DNA of 64,000 nt, taken from contig WNNJ02000543.1 in assembly GCA_012934845.2 (NCBI GenBank), forward strand, positions 310,001-374,000. Direction: 5' to 3'. A program made the position numbers and the translations under genes. This DNA comes from Pomphorhynchus laevis (taxonomy: Eukaryota; Acanthocephala; Palaeacanthocephala; Echinorhynchida; Pomphorhynchidae). The notes under the pieces were generated by a model that was not told where the DNA came from, ran no database searches, and was given only the letters and a program-made list of their open reading frames with translations. Numbering within the stretch: position 1 is the first letter of the stretch; each line of letters begins with the position of its first letter. Shown here piece by piece: positions 31,260 through 43,970 of this stretch.

Positions 31260-32095
31260 ATCAAATGTGGTATTTGTGCCAACAAACTAATCTGCAACCT
31301 TTCCAATAAGCACATATCAACATCCAACACGTCAACTCAAACTACCCCCGTCGTTTCTAATGTCCTTTCTCCACCCACCGACCATGCCACCATATACACT
31401 TCCCATTCCATGTCATCTTCACTCCCTGACACCCCACGTCCAGTCCTTCCGGTCTCGTTTCTCAATAACTTGCATCCATTAATCAAAATCACATCGACTA
31501 ACCTCCACAATCCTTCCACTCATAACCTTTCCTCACATCGCTTGCCACCCTCTTTATTATCATTATCCTCTATGTATCCTGTCGTCAAACCAAATCCCTC
31601 CAAATCATCAACTGTCAGCTCTTCTATCGTGATCTCACCTACTCACGTCAGTCGTCCTCCTTTACGGAAGCGCTTTCCTTCTCGCGATCGTTGCGTCATT
31701 GTCACTAATATCACGCCTTCCAACTCCTTATCTCTACAAGCACGCCTAAACCACGATGTTTCCGCCTTCAGATCCATCCTCTCGTATGTTGTTCCTGCGG
31801 ATAAACCATCTTTTTTCAAGGACATTTCTCCTGTCGCATTCATCCGTCTAAACAAATCTTCTCAATCTAATCCTTCCCAGCCCCCTCTCCTAAAAATTGT
31901 TTTCAAGCATTGCTCTCACGCGTCTTCTGTCCTCTCTTAACGTATTAAACTCATGTCATCTTCAACCACTCGAATTTTCCCCGATCGCGCCCCTTCTGAA
32001 ATCGCTCAAATCACTTCAGCCCGCATCGAAAAACGCCGTCGCGAGGAAAACGGCGAAACATCACTATCCATCCGAAACATAAACGGAAATTTTTA
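31260..32095 (+). pseudogene. LINE-B2 ORF1 remnant
   Basis: It opens within a Cys motif (CGICANKLIC), then a long Ser/Thr/Pro-rich segment, then the conserved block RDRCVIVTNITPSNSL with LQARLNHDVSAFRSIL and FIRLNKSSQS. A frame change follows near 31930, after which the last block (SARIEKRRREENGETS, near 32020, and RPKIRW) is in a different frame. ORF1 and ORF2 overlap near 32120. Confidence 0.65.
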
Positions 32096-32122
32096 AGTTG
32101 TCCACACCCGTCCAAAAATTCG

Positions 32123-34574
32123 ATGGCGCTCCATCTCTCCTATGTGTCTTCTGCACTAGACTCTTTCGCCACAGCACACGGTTTCCGCCTCGGTCTCCTC
32201 AACACTAGATCTATTCTCAATAAATCCGATCTTATCCTCAACCTATTCACCAAGCAATCTATCGATCTATTCTGCCTCAACGAATCCTGGCACTCAGATA
32301 ACGACGACCTTAACATTTGCCGTCTGCTCTCTGCCGGTTGCTCCCTAGTCGAATCCGTCAACCCCCTCAGCTCATGCCCTTCTAAATTCTCTAATCAAGG
32401 CGGCATCGTTGCATTCGCGCGTCACCCCGCGTTTCTTCGCAAAATCAATCCCCCTTTAAGTCTTTGATCTTTTGAATTGCTCACTTGTCTTTATTCTAAC
32501 CCGATCACTCTAGATCTCGCCATTGTATACCGTCCTGGTTCATCAGCTCCTACAGCCATATTTTTTACCGAACTCGCTGACCTTTCTCATTGTTCTTTGT
32601 CCTCAATTCCTTCACTCGTTCTAGGCGACTTCAATATCCGTCTATACTGCCCCCTTTCACGGATTCCAACCGGTTCATCAACATTCTATCCAACTACAAT
32701 TACAAACTAATCTCCACTGCCCCCACACATATACTTGGTGGGGCACTCGACATCATCGCTTTCCCTGATCATTTTGCTGCCTACACCTCAATGTCCATCT
32801 CTGATCCTGGTTTATCCGATCACTTTCTTATCACACTTGATCTCACTCACAACCACACCCCTCCTCACACACCTACAATCCTACATCGCCCTTGGAGAAA
32901 TGACCTCTCCCTTCTCCGCTCTGCCTTACTCAAATCGTCTCTATAATTACCCACAATAACATATTCATCTCCTCACGATCTCGCCTTTCTTTTCACCTCT
33001 GAACTCACATCCACTCTCGATATTTTCTTGCCCTTCAAGTCTCACCCACACCGTCGCTTGCACCGTGCCCTATGGTTTGACATCCGATGCCTAACCTCAA
33101 AGCGTCGACTCCGCCTTGCTTTTCGAGTCTATGACCGCTCTCTCAGACGTGATTTCCACTCGATCACTCCGTCTTTCCGTTATTCCTATCTTGCTCTTCG
33201 CCGGTATCATCTCAACCTACTACGTACCAAATGCAACGTCTTCTGGCAGCATATAATCATCACTTCATTCAACTCTAAGACTCTATGGCATACTTTTAAC
33301 TAAATCCTTGATCGCTCCTCTTCGCCGTGCAACATCAATCCCCATAATTATTCGTCATTTCTCCAGACTAAAGTATCCACGTTGCTCTCTCACACCCCGG
33401 TCTCTATCCTATCCCACTCTGCCCAGTCTAGCCTCATCCTTCCGGAACTCTTTCATCTTCTCCCTGTCTCACCTACAGAAGTATCATCTGTCCTCATGTC
33501 CTTGCCAAACAAAACCTCACCTGCCGATCCCCTGCCTACTCACATATTAAAATCTATATGCTCATCGATATCCCTATTTCTCACAACTTTGTTTAACTCG
33601 TCTATCCGCAGTCGTATCTTCCCTTCACACTGGAAATCCGCAATCGTTCGTCCCCTCCTTAATAAACAATCGCTCGACCCCTCCCTTCCTTCTAGCTATC
33701 GCCCAATTTCACTATTCCCTACTCTTTCTAAGCTCTTAGAACGCCTCATCTTAATACAGATCAACGGTTATCTCTCTGCATCCAATCTGTACCCTCCTTT
33801 CCAATCCGCTTTCCGCTCTAATCACTCCACAGAAATCACCTGCATGAAAGTTTACAACGACTTACTCATTTCTCGAGACAAGGCTCTATATAGTATTCTC
33901 ATCTCCTTCGACCTCTCCTCCGTATTCGACATTGTCGACCACTCCGTCCTACTTTCTCGCCTTCGTTATGATTACGGCTTTTCTTCCTCCTCCGTAGCAT
34001 GGTTTGCCTCATATCTATCCGACCGTTTCTTTCGCGTCTGTTCTAATTCATCATCCTCCCCTCCCATCCCAATTTTTTTTGCAGGGTCCCACAAGGTTCA
34101 GTGCTAGGTAACCCTGCTTTACTCTCTTCTGCTTGGCGATCTCTCTTCGTTTAATAAACCTTTTTCCTTTAACGTCATGTAATACGCCGATGACATCCTC
34201 ATCTATGCTCATTCACCTGCACATCGCATACACGATATCGGCATTTCTGCCTCCAACTGTCTTTCTTCTATCTACAAACGTCTCTCCAATCTCAATCTCG
34301 TTCTAAACCCCGAAAAGTCCAAAATAATGTGGATCCTCCCCCGTAAACCAAACATATCTCCTCCCACTGTATATTTTGCCTCATCGATCATCCCCATAGT
34401 CCACAATCTCACTTTCTTAGGCTTCCATTTCGATGATTACCTTTCCCTTAAACCCTTCGTCCGTGACGAGGTCCTCTCATCTAACTTAATTCTCCGTGAC
34501 ATCCGCCGTATCCGCCTCCTTATCAACTTCCGTTCTTGTATGTCTCTTCATTCATCGCTTCTTTTCCCTAAAAT
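32123..34574 (+). pseudogene. LINE-B2 ORF2 remnant (endonuclease and RT)
   Basis: Endonuclease: FRLGLLNTRSILNKSD, LNESWHSDNDD, LAIVYRPGSSAP and LGDFNIRL, then DPGLSDHFLITLDL. RT: YRPISLFPTLSKLLER, LISFDLSSVFDIVDHS and ADDILIYAHSPAH (near 34190), then NLTFLGFHFDDYLSLK. Frame changes near 32466, 32640 and 34085 and a stop at the position before ADD break it. The residues are otherwise well kept, so inactivation is fairly recent. Confidence 0.75.
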
Positions 34575-36361
34575 CAATCCTTGCTCGCTCCCCTTCGCCG
34601 TGCAACATCAATGCCAATGATTATTCGTCATTTCTCCGGACTAAAGTATCCACGCTGCTCTCTCACACCCCGGTCTCCATCCTATCCCACTCCGCCCAGT
34701 CTACTCTCATCCTTCCGGAACTTTTTCATCTTCTCCCTGTCTCACCTACAGAAGTATCATCTGTCCTCATGTCCTTGCCCAACAAAACCTCATTTGCCGA
34801 TCCCCTGCCTACTCACGTATTAAAATCTATATGCTCATTGATATCCCCATTTCTCACAACCTTGTTTAACTCGTCCATCCGAAGTCGTATCTTCCCTTCA
34901 CACTGGAAATCCGCAATCGTTCGTCCCCTCCTTAAGAAACAATCGCTCGACCCCTCCCTTCGTTCAAGCTATCGCCCCATTTCACTACTCCCTACTCTTT
35001 CTAAGCTCTTAGAACTCCTCATCTTAATACAAATAAATGCTTATCTCTCCTCATCCAATCTGTACCCTCCTTTTCAATCCGCTTTCCACTCTATTCACTC
35101 CACATAAATCGAATGCATAAAAGTGTACAACGACTTACTCATTTCTCGAGACAAGGCTCTATATAGTGTTCTCATCTCCCTCGACCTCTCCTCCGCCTTC
35201 GACATTGTCGACCACTCCGTCCTCCTTTATCGCCTTCGTTATGATTTCGGCTTTACTTCTTCCTCCGTAGCATGGTTTGCCTTAGATCTATCCGACCGTT
35301 CCTTTCGCGTCTGTTCTAATTCATCATCCTCCCCTCCCATCCCTATCTTTTGCGGGATCCGACAAGGTTCAGTCCTAGGTCCCCTGCTTTTCTCTCTTCT
35401 GCTTGGCGATCTCTCTTCGTTTAATCAAACCTTTTTCCTTTAACGTCATGCAATACGCCGATGACATCCTCATCTATGCTCATGCACCCGCACATCGCAT
35501 ACACCACGATGTCGGCAATTCTGCCTCCAACTGTCTTTCTTCTATCTACGAACGTCTTTTCAATCTCTATCTCGTTCTAAACCCCGACAAGTCTAAAATA
35601 ATGTGGATCCTCCCCCATAAGCCAAACATATCTCCTCCCACTGCATCTTTTGCCTCATCGATCATCCCCATAGTCCACAATCTCACTTTCTTAGGCTTCC
35701 ATTTCGATGATCACCTTTCCCTTAAACTCTTCGTCCGTGACAAGGTTCGCTCGTCTAACTTAATTCTCCGTGACACCCGCCGTATTCGCTGCCTTATCGA
35801 CTTCCGTTCTTGTATGTCTCTTATTTCATAATTTCTTTTTCCTAAAAAAAGATTACTGCCTTAGCCTTTTCGCCAATTCTCCAAAATCCATCATCCTACC
35901 CCTACAACGAATAATCAACACCGCCGTTTGAGTGCTCTTTAGTCTCCGTCGCTTCGACTACACATCCACATATTTTGCCCAACTCTCCTGGCCCACCATC
36001 CACATCCACATCAAACTCCGCTTTCTCGTAACTTTTCGTCTCATCGTTGTCGGCTCCCCGTCGTTCATTAACCTTCCTTTCTTAAACGACATTCGCTTCA
36101 CCTCGCTATAGCTGCGTTCCCGTAATTCTCTCATACTCCACGTTCCTAATTACTCCAACAACTACGGTCTCCGATCCTTCCTCGTCGCCGCATCACTCGC
36201 CTCGAATCAACTCCCTCTCGACGTCTGCCGCGCCCCCTCCTTTATCCTATTCAAACATTTCCTCCGTTCACACCTTCTCGACACATGATTTACAGTTTTG
36301 TTTTGATGTGGTCATGTAAGCGTGCGCTGGCACGCATTTGCCACGTTAAAATAAATCTTTT
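34575..36361 (+). mobile_element. LINE-B (B2) copy from mid-ORF2 to the 3' end
   Basis: It starts in the linker between endonuclease and RT (equivalent to 33310) and runs through LISLDLSSAFDIVDHS, RQGSVLGPLLFSLLLG, VMQYADDILIYAHAPA, NPDKSKIMWILPHKP and the WNQLPLDV-like tail to the canonical 3' end (36300-36361). About 1.25 kb (34580-35830) repeat 33310-34560 at roughly 95 percent by eye, which points to recombination between two copies. Confidence 0.8.
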
Positions 36362-38100
36362 TTATAATGTCTGATATGACACGCTGAAAAACTGCGACTG
36401 CGTTTGTTAGCCCGAACAGTAAACGTTTAAAGTGATACAGGCGGCTACTTGTCTCGAAAGCTGTATAGTGTCGTTCTCCTTCTCGTATGCCAATTTGATG
36501 GTATGCGGATTTTATATCCAAAGTGCTATAAATGGAATACGGGATCAATTTGTCGATGAAATCATCGATTCTGGGAATCGGAAACGCGTCCAGATGTGTG
36601 AGTTTGTTGATTGTTTGAGAATAATCAACGACCATTATCTTCTTGTTGTTATTATTAGCTATGACTATTTGAGCACGCCAAGGAGACTGGCTTGGTTCAA
36701 TTATATCATCGATCAGAAGTTGCCTTACTTGGCCGTCGATGAAAGTTTCGTCAAGGTGATTGCGTCTTCGAGACTTTGTTGCAATTGGGTGTATACTTTC
36801 ATCGAGATACTTGAACAGTTGTACCGATCAACATTCACAGATCCTGTAGATCCGATCGTGAAACAAGGTCGCTTCCCAGAAAGGAAAGCCGTTCCTTCAC
36901 AGAAAGGGACGGTCAAGGATGATATCTGAACATAACGACGGTAAAACGTACAATTTGAAATAATCATAGTTATCCGAATCTATACGGATATACACGATGA
37001 CGAAACGCTTCAGTTTGGTTGAAAACGAGGTATCCGCAATTGACACTTTTAGACTATTCGGTTGAGGTATCAGTTTACACCTCGCTAGGGCCTCAGGACC
37101 GATAAGATTTAACGCACTCCCAATGGTCACTTCAATGAGTGACCATTTACGACTGCATTAGTTATTGGAGTTTTGGTTAAGACGTCGATGAAAGACACCA
37201 ATGTACCTCCCAGTACCGAATGTATGCCATGAAAGGATTTTCTACGCGATTTGCACACTAGCGAAGTGTCTTATTTTACCACATTCTCGACAGGTGGCCC
37301 TTCTAGCTGGACAATGATCATGACGATGTTCATTATCACCACAAAAATAGCAACGTCGTTTTGTCAATACATTACATGTTGTATCTTCAGAAGATGTATT
37401 ATTATCTGCATTAAAAGTTTCATTAATAACGATCGATTTGGGATGATCTTGTTGTTCTGTCTGACGGTTTAAAATGATTTGCTTGGTTTTGAGCATTCTC
37501 CAGGGTCCGGGCTAAATCATATGCCTGTTTTATCAGTAATAGACGCTTCTAACGGTCGTTGTCGTATCATAGCAGAATGAATTCCAGCAATGAACGTGTC
37601 TCGCAAAAATAGATTACGATGATCCAATGCACTGAGCCTCGAATGGGCAATCTCGACCCAATGATTCTAACAGTCGAATGTATTGATCAATTGTCTGATC
37701 GGTTGATTGATGAACATTCCGCAGTTGATGTCTCAAAAATAAATCGGATTTTGATTTCACAAATGCTGCATTCAGAAGTTCAATAGCGTCATTGTATGTT
37801 GTGACTTCACGGAATAAGTCAACAACTTCAGTAAAAACGTAATTGATAAGAATATTGAAAATTTGCATCTGAGACGGTGAATCGAGACAGTCAATGAATG
37901 TGCGGAATCTCTGAAGCCAGTGTCGCCATATATGCTCAGCATTGATTCTATCCGAGTTCAGAATCAGTGTCAGGTTTGAGAAGTTTTTCCATCAACAATA
38001 AACTCGAATAAATTGTAGCGAAGAAAAGTATTAAGGCTTTATTCGAGTTAATCTACAAAATCATAACAGACAAGTTAAATAATATAAACAAAAGGTTTTG
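36362..38100 (-). mobile_element. Ty3/gypsy-type LTR retrotransposon fossil
   Basis: On the minus strand, remnants of a gag region, a CCHC knuckle (CYFCGDNEHRHDHC), an aspartic-protease-like region and the start of an RT (DYSQTINKLTHLDAFPIPRI, FKRLLFGLTNA) are in the normal order for Ty3/gypsy. RT beyond that point, RNase H and integrase are absent; a LINE-B 3' end adjoins. It is broken, with several breaks, and looks old. A 12-bp inverted pair at 38001-38012 and 38038-38049 lies in what may be the end of the 5' LTR. No intact LTR pair is seen. Confidence 0.75.
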
Positions 38101-38545
38101 TTTATCACGACAGTGTAAGGAAGTCTTCGCTCATTTAAACTATTGATTTCGTGACACCGTTTGATAACGGAATATCTTTGAGCTTTTTCATTGGTTATTC
38201 TCCAATGATCAGTTGTGCGATTTTTAGTGCATCAGATTTAATTAGCTGTTCCCACTACAATATGATGTTTTTCTCTTGCAGTTATGCACGCAACTTCATA
38301 AGAAACTTCCAACATTGGTTTAGCGTGTTTTACAAATTGGAATCCTTGAAGGGTTCTCTTCTGGTCAAAACGTGCCCTCTTTTGTTTCATTTCTGCTCAT
38401 GTTCCATCTCCATCATGCACATTATTAAAGTGTGTCAGTAACTTGAATGTCGCAAACTTTCATATTGGCAAGAACCAAATTACAAGTTATGCATTTCGCT
38501 TTGATTATGCCTTTCTCAACAACCTTTGTGAAACCGTACTTTACA
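38101..38545. other. Non-coding stretch, possible LTR remnant
   Basis: No convincing ORF. It lies where the 5' LTR of the Ty3/gypsy fossil would be, but no second copy exists in the window to confirm that. Confidence 0.35.
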
Positions 38546-38683
38546 AATTAAATCAGCTAACTGAGTCTACGTATTGTTATATAATTATAAAATAAACAAA
38601 ACATAATAATGCTAAATCAAAATTTAATAATTAAATAATAAAATTAATAATTGTTTTTAGATTTTCTATAATTTTAATCAAGT

Positions 38684-38714
<31 letters not shown>

Positions 38715-38968
38715 ATTTAAAATAAACGTCATTTTTATGAATTGACTAATAAATAACAGACGTTGTATCAGAATAAGAATTAGAGGTCATCAGGAGGAAC
38801 TGCTATGCTATCAGGTTTCGGCCCCTAACTCCTCTACCCAACATAGCAGCGGGGCCAAATACATGCTAATGATGTATTTCCTCTGAAATAACTATCTAGT
38901 ATCTTATTCTAATGCAAAGTATATTATTTATTATTCATCCATAAAAATTTGCCACTTAAGAGTTTAAA
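38546..38968 (-). repeat. Repeat D core and tail (antisense to window)
   Basis: Very similar to 11155-11540, including the terminal block, core helices a/a' (perfect) and b/b' (one G-U more). It is cut within the RT C-terminal region at 38968, where a LINE-C 3' end begins. Confidence 0.75.
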
Positions 38969-41454
38969 TTCGTCTTTCCAGCCTCTCTTACTCATTGACG
39001 TCATGAAGAGATGAGCAATCTGAAATTATCAATATGAGAGAAAAAATCTTTCATTTTATTTGAATGTTTTACCGAGTAGAGTGTTCATGACTGACAAAAA
39101 TTCTTTCCGGAACCCACCTGGTGAATCATGACCTATAGGTTAAGAAACCCTTGCTTAAAGAAATGTCGACAAGTGCACTTTGGATCAGATAGAGAGGCCA
39201 AATAAACACCAAACCAGTTTTTCTTAGCGAGAATTCCATTAATTGGACCCCTAAAATTGTGAGTCTATCAATATATATAACACTACTTAACTAGTGTACA
39301 AGATATAATTGGCTTTCCTCAGAACTCGCTCATATATGTTCAATTCACCTCTAACTTGGGAGTATGTCATTGGGGATTCGTACAGTATGTAATTGCGTAT
39401 AACTCCATTGAAAATAAGGCTGAATCATTTAGCGTCAAAAGTACTGAGGGATCTACGCAGGATACTTAGTAGGCGAAGACACTTGCTTGACGTGTAACTA
39501 ACGTGATCAAGAGATTTGATATCATTAGATACAATGACGCCTAAATCGGTCGTTTTCCATGCATGTTTGATTGTTACACTGTCTATGGAGTATGAAGAAA
39601 CATGTTTAGCAAATACAAGGTTAAGATACATGCATTTGTCTGGATTAAGCAGTAAGCGTTTACAACAACACCAATATTTAGTCTAATTACGTCTTATTGT
39701 AATAAGAGTGTATGTTATGTCGTCAACTGTCCTCCACATATTCAAGTCATCTGCGTAGAGAATTGAGTAGCTACTAGATAATACACCAGGAATATCGTTT
39801 ATATAAACATTAAACAACAAGGTACTTGAACGGATACTTGAGGGAATCCTTTTGAAAATGAAGTCCATGTTGACACATATTCACCGATTTTTAGAACAGC
39901 AGTACGGTTAGTGAGTAATGAGCGGATCCACTCTAGAAGTAAACCACTAACACCACGTTTCATTGAATCATCGAGAAGAATACTATACTAATCTATCGAG
40001 CGCCTTAGACAAATCGAAGAAAAGAACATCAATATATGAGTTTGCCTGCCTTTCGATGGACTAACTATTACGGACGGTACTTAGAATTGTTACTGTAGAA
40101 CGACCCTGTCTAAATCCTTGTTGATTATTGCAGATAATGCTATAACGTTTGAGGTGGTGTGATAGAGATCGCGTAACAACGCTGTCCATAACTTTATAGG
40201 CTATCCATGCAAGATTTATTGGTCTGTAAATTAAGGCAAGGTATCGGTTGCCTTTTTAAATAGCGGTCTAATAATAGATTTCCTCCAGTCAGAGGGAATA
40301 GTACTGAATGTAATTGAGTGTTGAAATGTAAACAGAAGTTGTTTGGCCACAGCGATCGCTAACTTACCGAATAATATGGTGGGGATACCGTCAGGACCCT
40401 AAGATGTAGAACGAGGCAGTCTATTTAATTCAAACAGAATATCGCTATATCGAAATAAATTGTGTCAATGATTTCGGATTTTGGAAAGCTTGTAGAAAGC
40501 AATTTTTATTTTCCTTACATCGAAAGAAAGCTGGTCTTTGATGATCATATTGGTAACTTCAGTAAAAGTAGACCTGACAGAGTAAAGAAATCAAAAAAGA
40601 ACATATGGATTAGATGATGCTGTACGACATAAATATGATAAAAAGCAGAATTTTTGCGTTTCATTAGAGTTGCCTTATTACGTATGACTCGGTTAGCCGC
40701 AGAATCTGATCGGCCATTTCTATAATCGACGAATAAGCGATTTCTAATACTTATCAGTTTTTCAACTCAATGTCGAACCACGCAGGAGTTTTAATTTTCT
40801 TTTTACGTTTGATAAATGAGAAGTGTAACAGCTGTAATATCGAATCGCGAAAGTGATTCCAACTTGCTTTAATGTTACAAGCATTAGGGTTGAGCCAGCT
40901 AACATTCAGCAGAATATGAGACCTGACTATGTCGTCAGCTTTAAGATAATTAATTTCTGCAGGAGTTTTTTTGTTGTGGTTTTACTTGGGATATGGTAAT
41001 CATAATAACCTGATGATCGCTCTTGACAATTAGTGGTAGTAGATGAAAATTGTATAATCTGGTGGTAGGAACTAAGACAGATTCTAATAAGGATGAAGCA
41101 GATCATCTGAAACGAGTGGATGATTTTAACCTTTACGTGCTGATAAAGGTTTAAATTATTAATGAAACTCGAATTTTGAGGGATTCTGCATAGCAACAGA
41201 ACAGCGGACAGTATGAATCCTAATCAACAAAGGGCATGTTAAAATCGTCGAGGGAGATAACGTTATTGGAGTTTTGGAAATTGTAATCGGTTGATTTGCG
41301 TATTAGCTAAGCGGGCTAACGAGGATAGCGATAGAATATACCGAGTCGAAGAAATATAGTCATATAAGTGCCGATAGGAATTCGTTTAAGCTGTTTTTAT
41401 CTGAAGAAGACGCTATAACTTGAACAGATGAGGGAGATCTTACATAAATAGGTA

Positions 41455-42050
41455 GTGTCTTCGATTTCTCGTACATTTAACTTCCATGTTATGAAATATG
41501 CTGATGACATTCTCATCTATGATCATGCACCAGCTTATCGTATTCATGATCTTAGTGTTTCTGCATCCAACTGTCTTGCCTTAATTTTAATCATCTTTCT
41601 TCCCTTCGTCTTTCTCTGAATCCTAATAAATCCATAATTATGTAAATCCTTCCTTGATGCATCGGCTTAGAACTTCCCTTCATATCATTAAAGGCTTTTC
41701 GCCTTGTAACTTTTCATACACTTTTATTTCTTAACGTTCCTTTTCTTGATAATTATCGTCATGTTAACTGTTCCTTGTGTTCCCGTAATTCCCTTCATTT
41801 TCATGTCCCAAACTACTCTACATTCTTTTTCTTCCACTCCTTGCTTGTGACTGTTTCTCTCTCGTGGAATCATCTACCCATTCATATACCTCAATCAACT
41901 TCCCTACCGTGCTTCATTCGCCAAATCCGATCCCATTTAAACAATTTAACTAAGTTATCTGCTTGACTTTTACTATTTTTCTTAGTTAGTGGACTTGTAA
42001 GCGTGCAGCTGATACGCATTTACCACGCTTGATCAATAAATAGATTATTA
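41455..42050 (+). mobile_element. LINE-B (B1-like) fragment nested in LINE-C
   Basis: Carries FNFHVMKYADDILIY (near 41490), then after an internal loss the tail CSRNSLHFHVPNYS and SLSWNHLPIHIPQS, and a 3' end with cttgtaagcgtgcagctgatacgcatttaccacg split over 41996-42028. The host LINE-C endonuclease resumes on both sides. Confidence 0.7.
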
Positions 42051-42728
42051 TTAAAAATGAAGACACCGACACCTCTGCGATTGAGTCGATTGGTATGAGT
42101 TAAGGTAAATCCCTAAAAAGAGATTTCCGCATCACATTTAGAGAAGTTAAGCCAATTTTCGGTAAGGACAATAATATCAGCCTTGGTGTCATCTGAGTCA
42201 AACAGTTCGTTGGTTTTATTCTGTAGGCTTTGTATATTTGTTTATAGTATGTAGAATTTTACCGACAGAGTTAGAAACTGTAGGCGATCAACAAGTGTGC
42301 CAACCGCCGAGCCTAAAGGATTCAAACAGGTGATCACTCAATGAGCAACTTGGTCCGATGGAGCAGCGCAAAGTATGCAAAGATCTATACCCACCTGTGA
42401 TTATGTGAGACGGTAAAGTGTAAATCGTCTCGACACAATGCGCCACACTATCTGGAAATTTTTAATGGTTAAATCAGTTTCACCAGATGAAACTCTACGA
42501 TGTAGTTCAATTTTTGCCTTTTGAAGTTTTCTTCTATCCTCGGGGCAGATCGGAAAGCAAACGAAGACTTTTTCCCTTCAGTAAATAAGATTCTTTGAGA
42601 ATCGCTGAGAACATTGCTGAATTAGCGAAAACGACTTTGAGAAGTCTCGGCTTATTATTCGCTATTTTGGTACCTACGCAGAATATATTGATAACTGATA
42701 TAAATGTATTACTTTTCCCGTATATTTA

Positions 42729-42946
42729 TTCTGATTGAAGGAATCGGGAAGACTTAAATATCATAAACTAATTCTATGCTGTTTGGACTTTTAAGTCTCA
42801 TCGGTAGGGGCTGCTGCACAACTGGATTAGAGGGGTGCTGTACTTCAATCCAGTTGTGCAGCAGCCCCCTGCTGATGATACTCAATAGTCGAAACATCAT
42901 AGAATTAGTTTATGATGTTTAAATCTTCTCGATTCCTTCTATCAAA
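42729..42946. repeat. Large imperfect inverted repeat (fold-back) with perfect 22-bp inner arms
   Basis: Inner arms 42807-42828 and 42847-42868 are perfect (ggggctgctgcacaactg and on) around an 18-base loop. Outer arms 42740-42784 and 42892-42936 match at about 85-90 percent. A 12-bp direct repeat, atattgataact, lies at 42685-42696 and 42947-42958. It could be a fold-back/MITE-like element or an inverted duplication made during LINE insertion. Confidence 0.7.
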
Positions 42947-43159
42947 ATATTGATAACTCTAGGATTCAGATCGTTGATATTCCTAAAAATACTGACAAAG
43001 ATATACTTAACACACCAAATATTATTTTCTATTGTTAAGATATTGTTTGGTGATTAAGATTCAATTACGTTTGTTATAAGAAGACATTGTTTACACTCAA
43101 ACTGATATCTACCACGTTTTGATTGCTTTAAGTTGGAAGATAACAGGGAATTGGACTGA

Positions 43160-43575
43160 AGTAACTCTAACGGACTTTCATCTCAATTGATAGTGTTTGT
43201 TAAAAACCGTAATTGGATCGGGATGAAAAACATAAATATTATTAGATGGAAGAATTCTTACTGAAATTAATGCGTTGAGATAGATGATCGGATGTGTCGA
43301 CCATATTGCGAACATTGTAATTCGAAGGAGTTGAGGTCTGAGATGATGTTTGTCAGGGCATGGTTTCAGTAACTCTGACGGACATTCATCTGAATTGATC
43401 GTGTTTGTTAATACCCTAATTGGATCAGGATGAAAAACAGAATTGTTACTAGATGGAAAGGTAGTTGAAATAGAGGTTTGGATGTGTCGACCATATTTGG
43501 GACATTGCAATTCGAAGGAGTTGATGTCTGATATAGTGGTTGTAAGGACATGGTTCTAGTCGGCTGGCACTTCAA
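43160..43575. repeat. Tandem duplication of about 207 bp inside LINE-C ORF1
   Basis: Unit 1 (43160-43368) and unit 2 (43369-43575) share aattggatcgggatgaaaaa, atgtgtcgaccatatt and aattcgaaggagttga at equal spacing. They differ at roughly 15-20 percent, so the duplication is old. Confidence 0.7.
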
Positions 43576-43970
43576 CGAATGTATCTTTACTTTGCTTAGA
43601 GAGTTGTTGATTTTGTATGAATGATGGATAAAGTTGCGAAATCTTGTTTTAGCAAAACAGAACATAAATTATTCCGAAAAGGTAAATTATTTGTAGTATA
43701 TATTTATGGGAAGAATTTTTATGTGTACAGGCTTGACTGTTTTGCGTTTTATAAATCAAGGCACGTAGTGAGTCCAGTTCGGCTGACGCACAGTAGCCGC
43801 GTAGGAATGTTTTCATCTTGAGATATGAAAGTTGATGAGTTGTACCGGTTACTGATGTCCAAATATCACATCCTGGTTTGAAACACCATACTTGGTTTGA
43901 TTCGTAGTTCAAGACTGATGACTGCACACGTTTCTTTTTGCCCATATTAGTCGTTAATTTAAGCAAGTAT

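Larger units (their letters stand above)
31259..34574 (+). mobile_element. LINE-B (B2) copy lacking its 3' end
   Basis: ORF1 (31260-32095) and ORF2 (32123-34574) run up to the block that should be followed by FPKIDYCLSLF. The sequence instead switches at about 34575 back to the equivalent of position 33310. The element head is missing and starts within ORF1, next to the oppositely oriented 30766-31258 fragment. Confidence 0.8.
38969..43970 (-). mobile_element. LINE-C-like element, long but heavily decayed, with nested insertions
   Basis: From the 5' end: an ORF1 start with a Cys-rich finger (MGKKKRVQSSVLNYE, then VWCFKPGCDIWTSV, near 43940-43850), ORF1 remnants with an internal tandem duplication (43160-43575), an endonuclease piece with DIIVLTENWLNFSKCD (near 42150), RT remnants including SYSILYADDLNMWRTVDD (near 39760) and the C-terminal LGVIVSNDIKSLDH. 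It is interrupted by a LINE-B fragment at 41455-42050 and by a large inverted repeat at 42729-42946. Stops are numerous. Confidence 0.65.

Noticed and set aside
36432-36929. 165-residue plus-strand open frame
   Set aside because: Antisense to the Ty3/gypsy fossil, whose RT motifs are on the minus strand.
38001-38049. 12-bp inverted pair as a DNA transposon end
   Set aside because: Its position next to the gag region of the Ty3/gypsy fossil fits an LTR or leader structure better, and no transposase is present.
41500-41520. ctgatgac near 41503 as a hammerhead box
   Set aside because: It encodes the YADD residues of a LINE-B RT; the same applies to 19741, 24715 and 51081.
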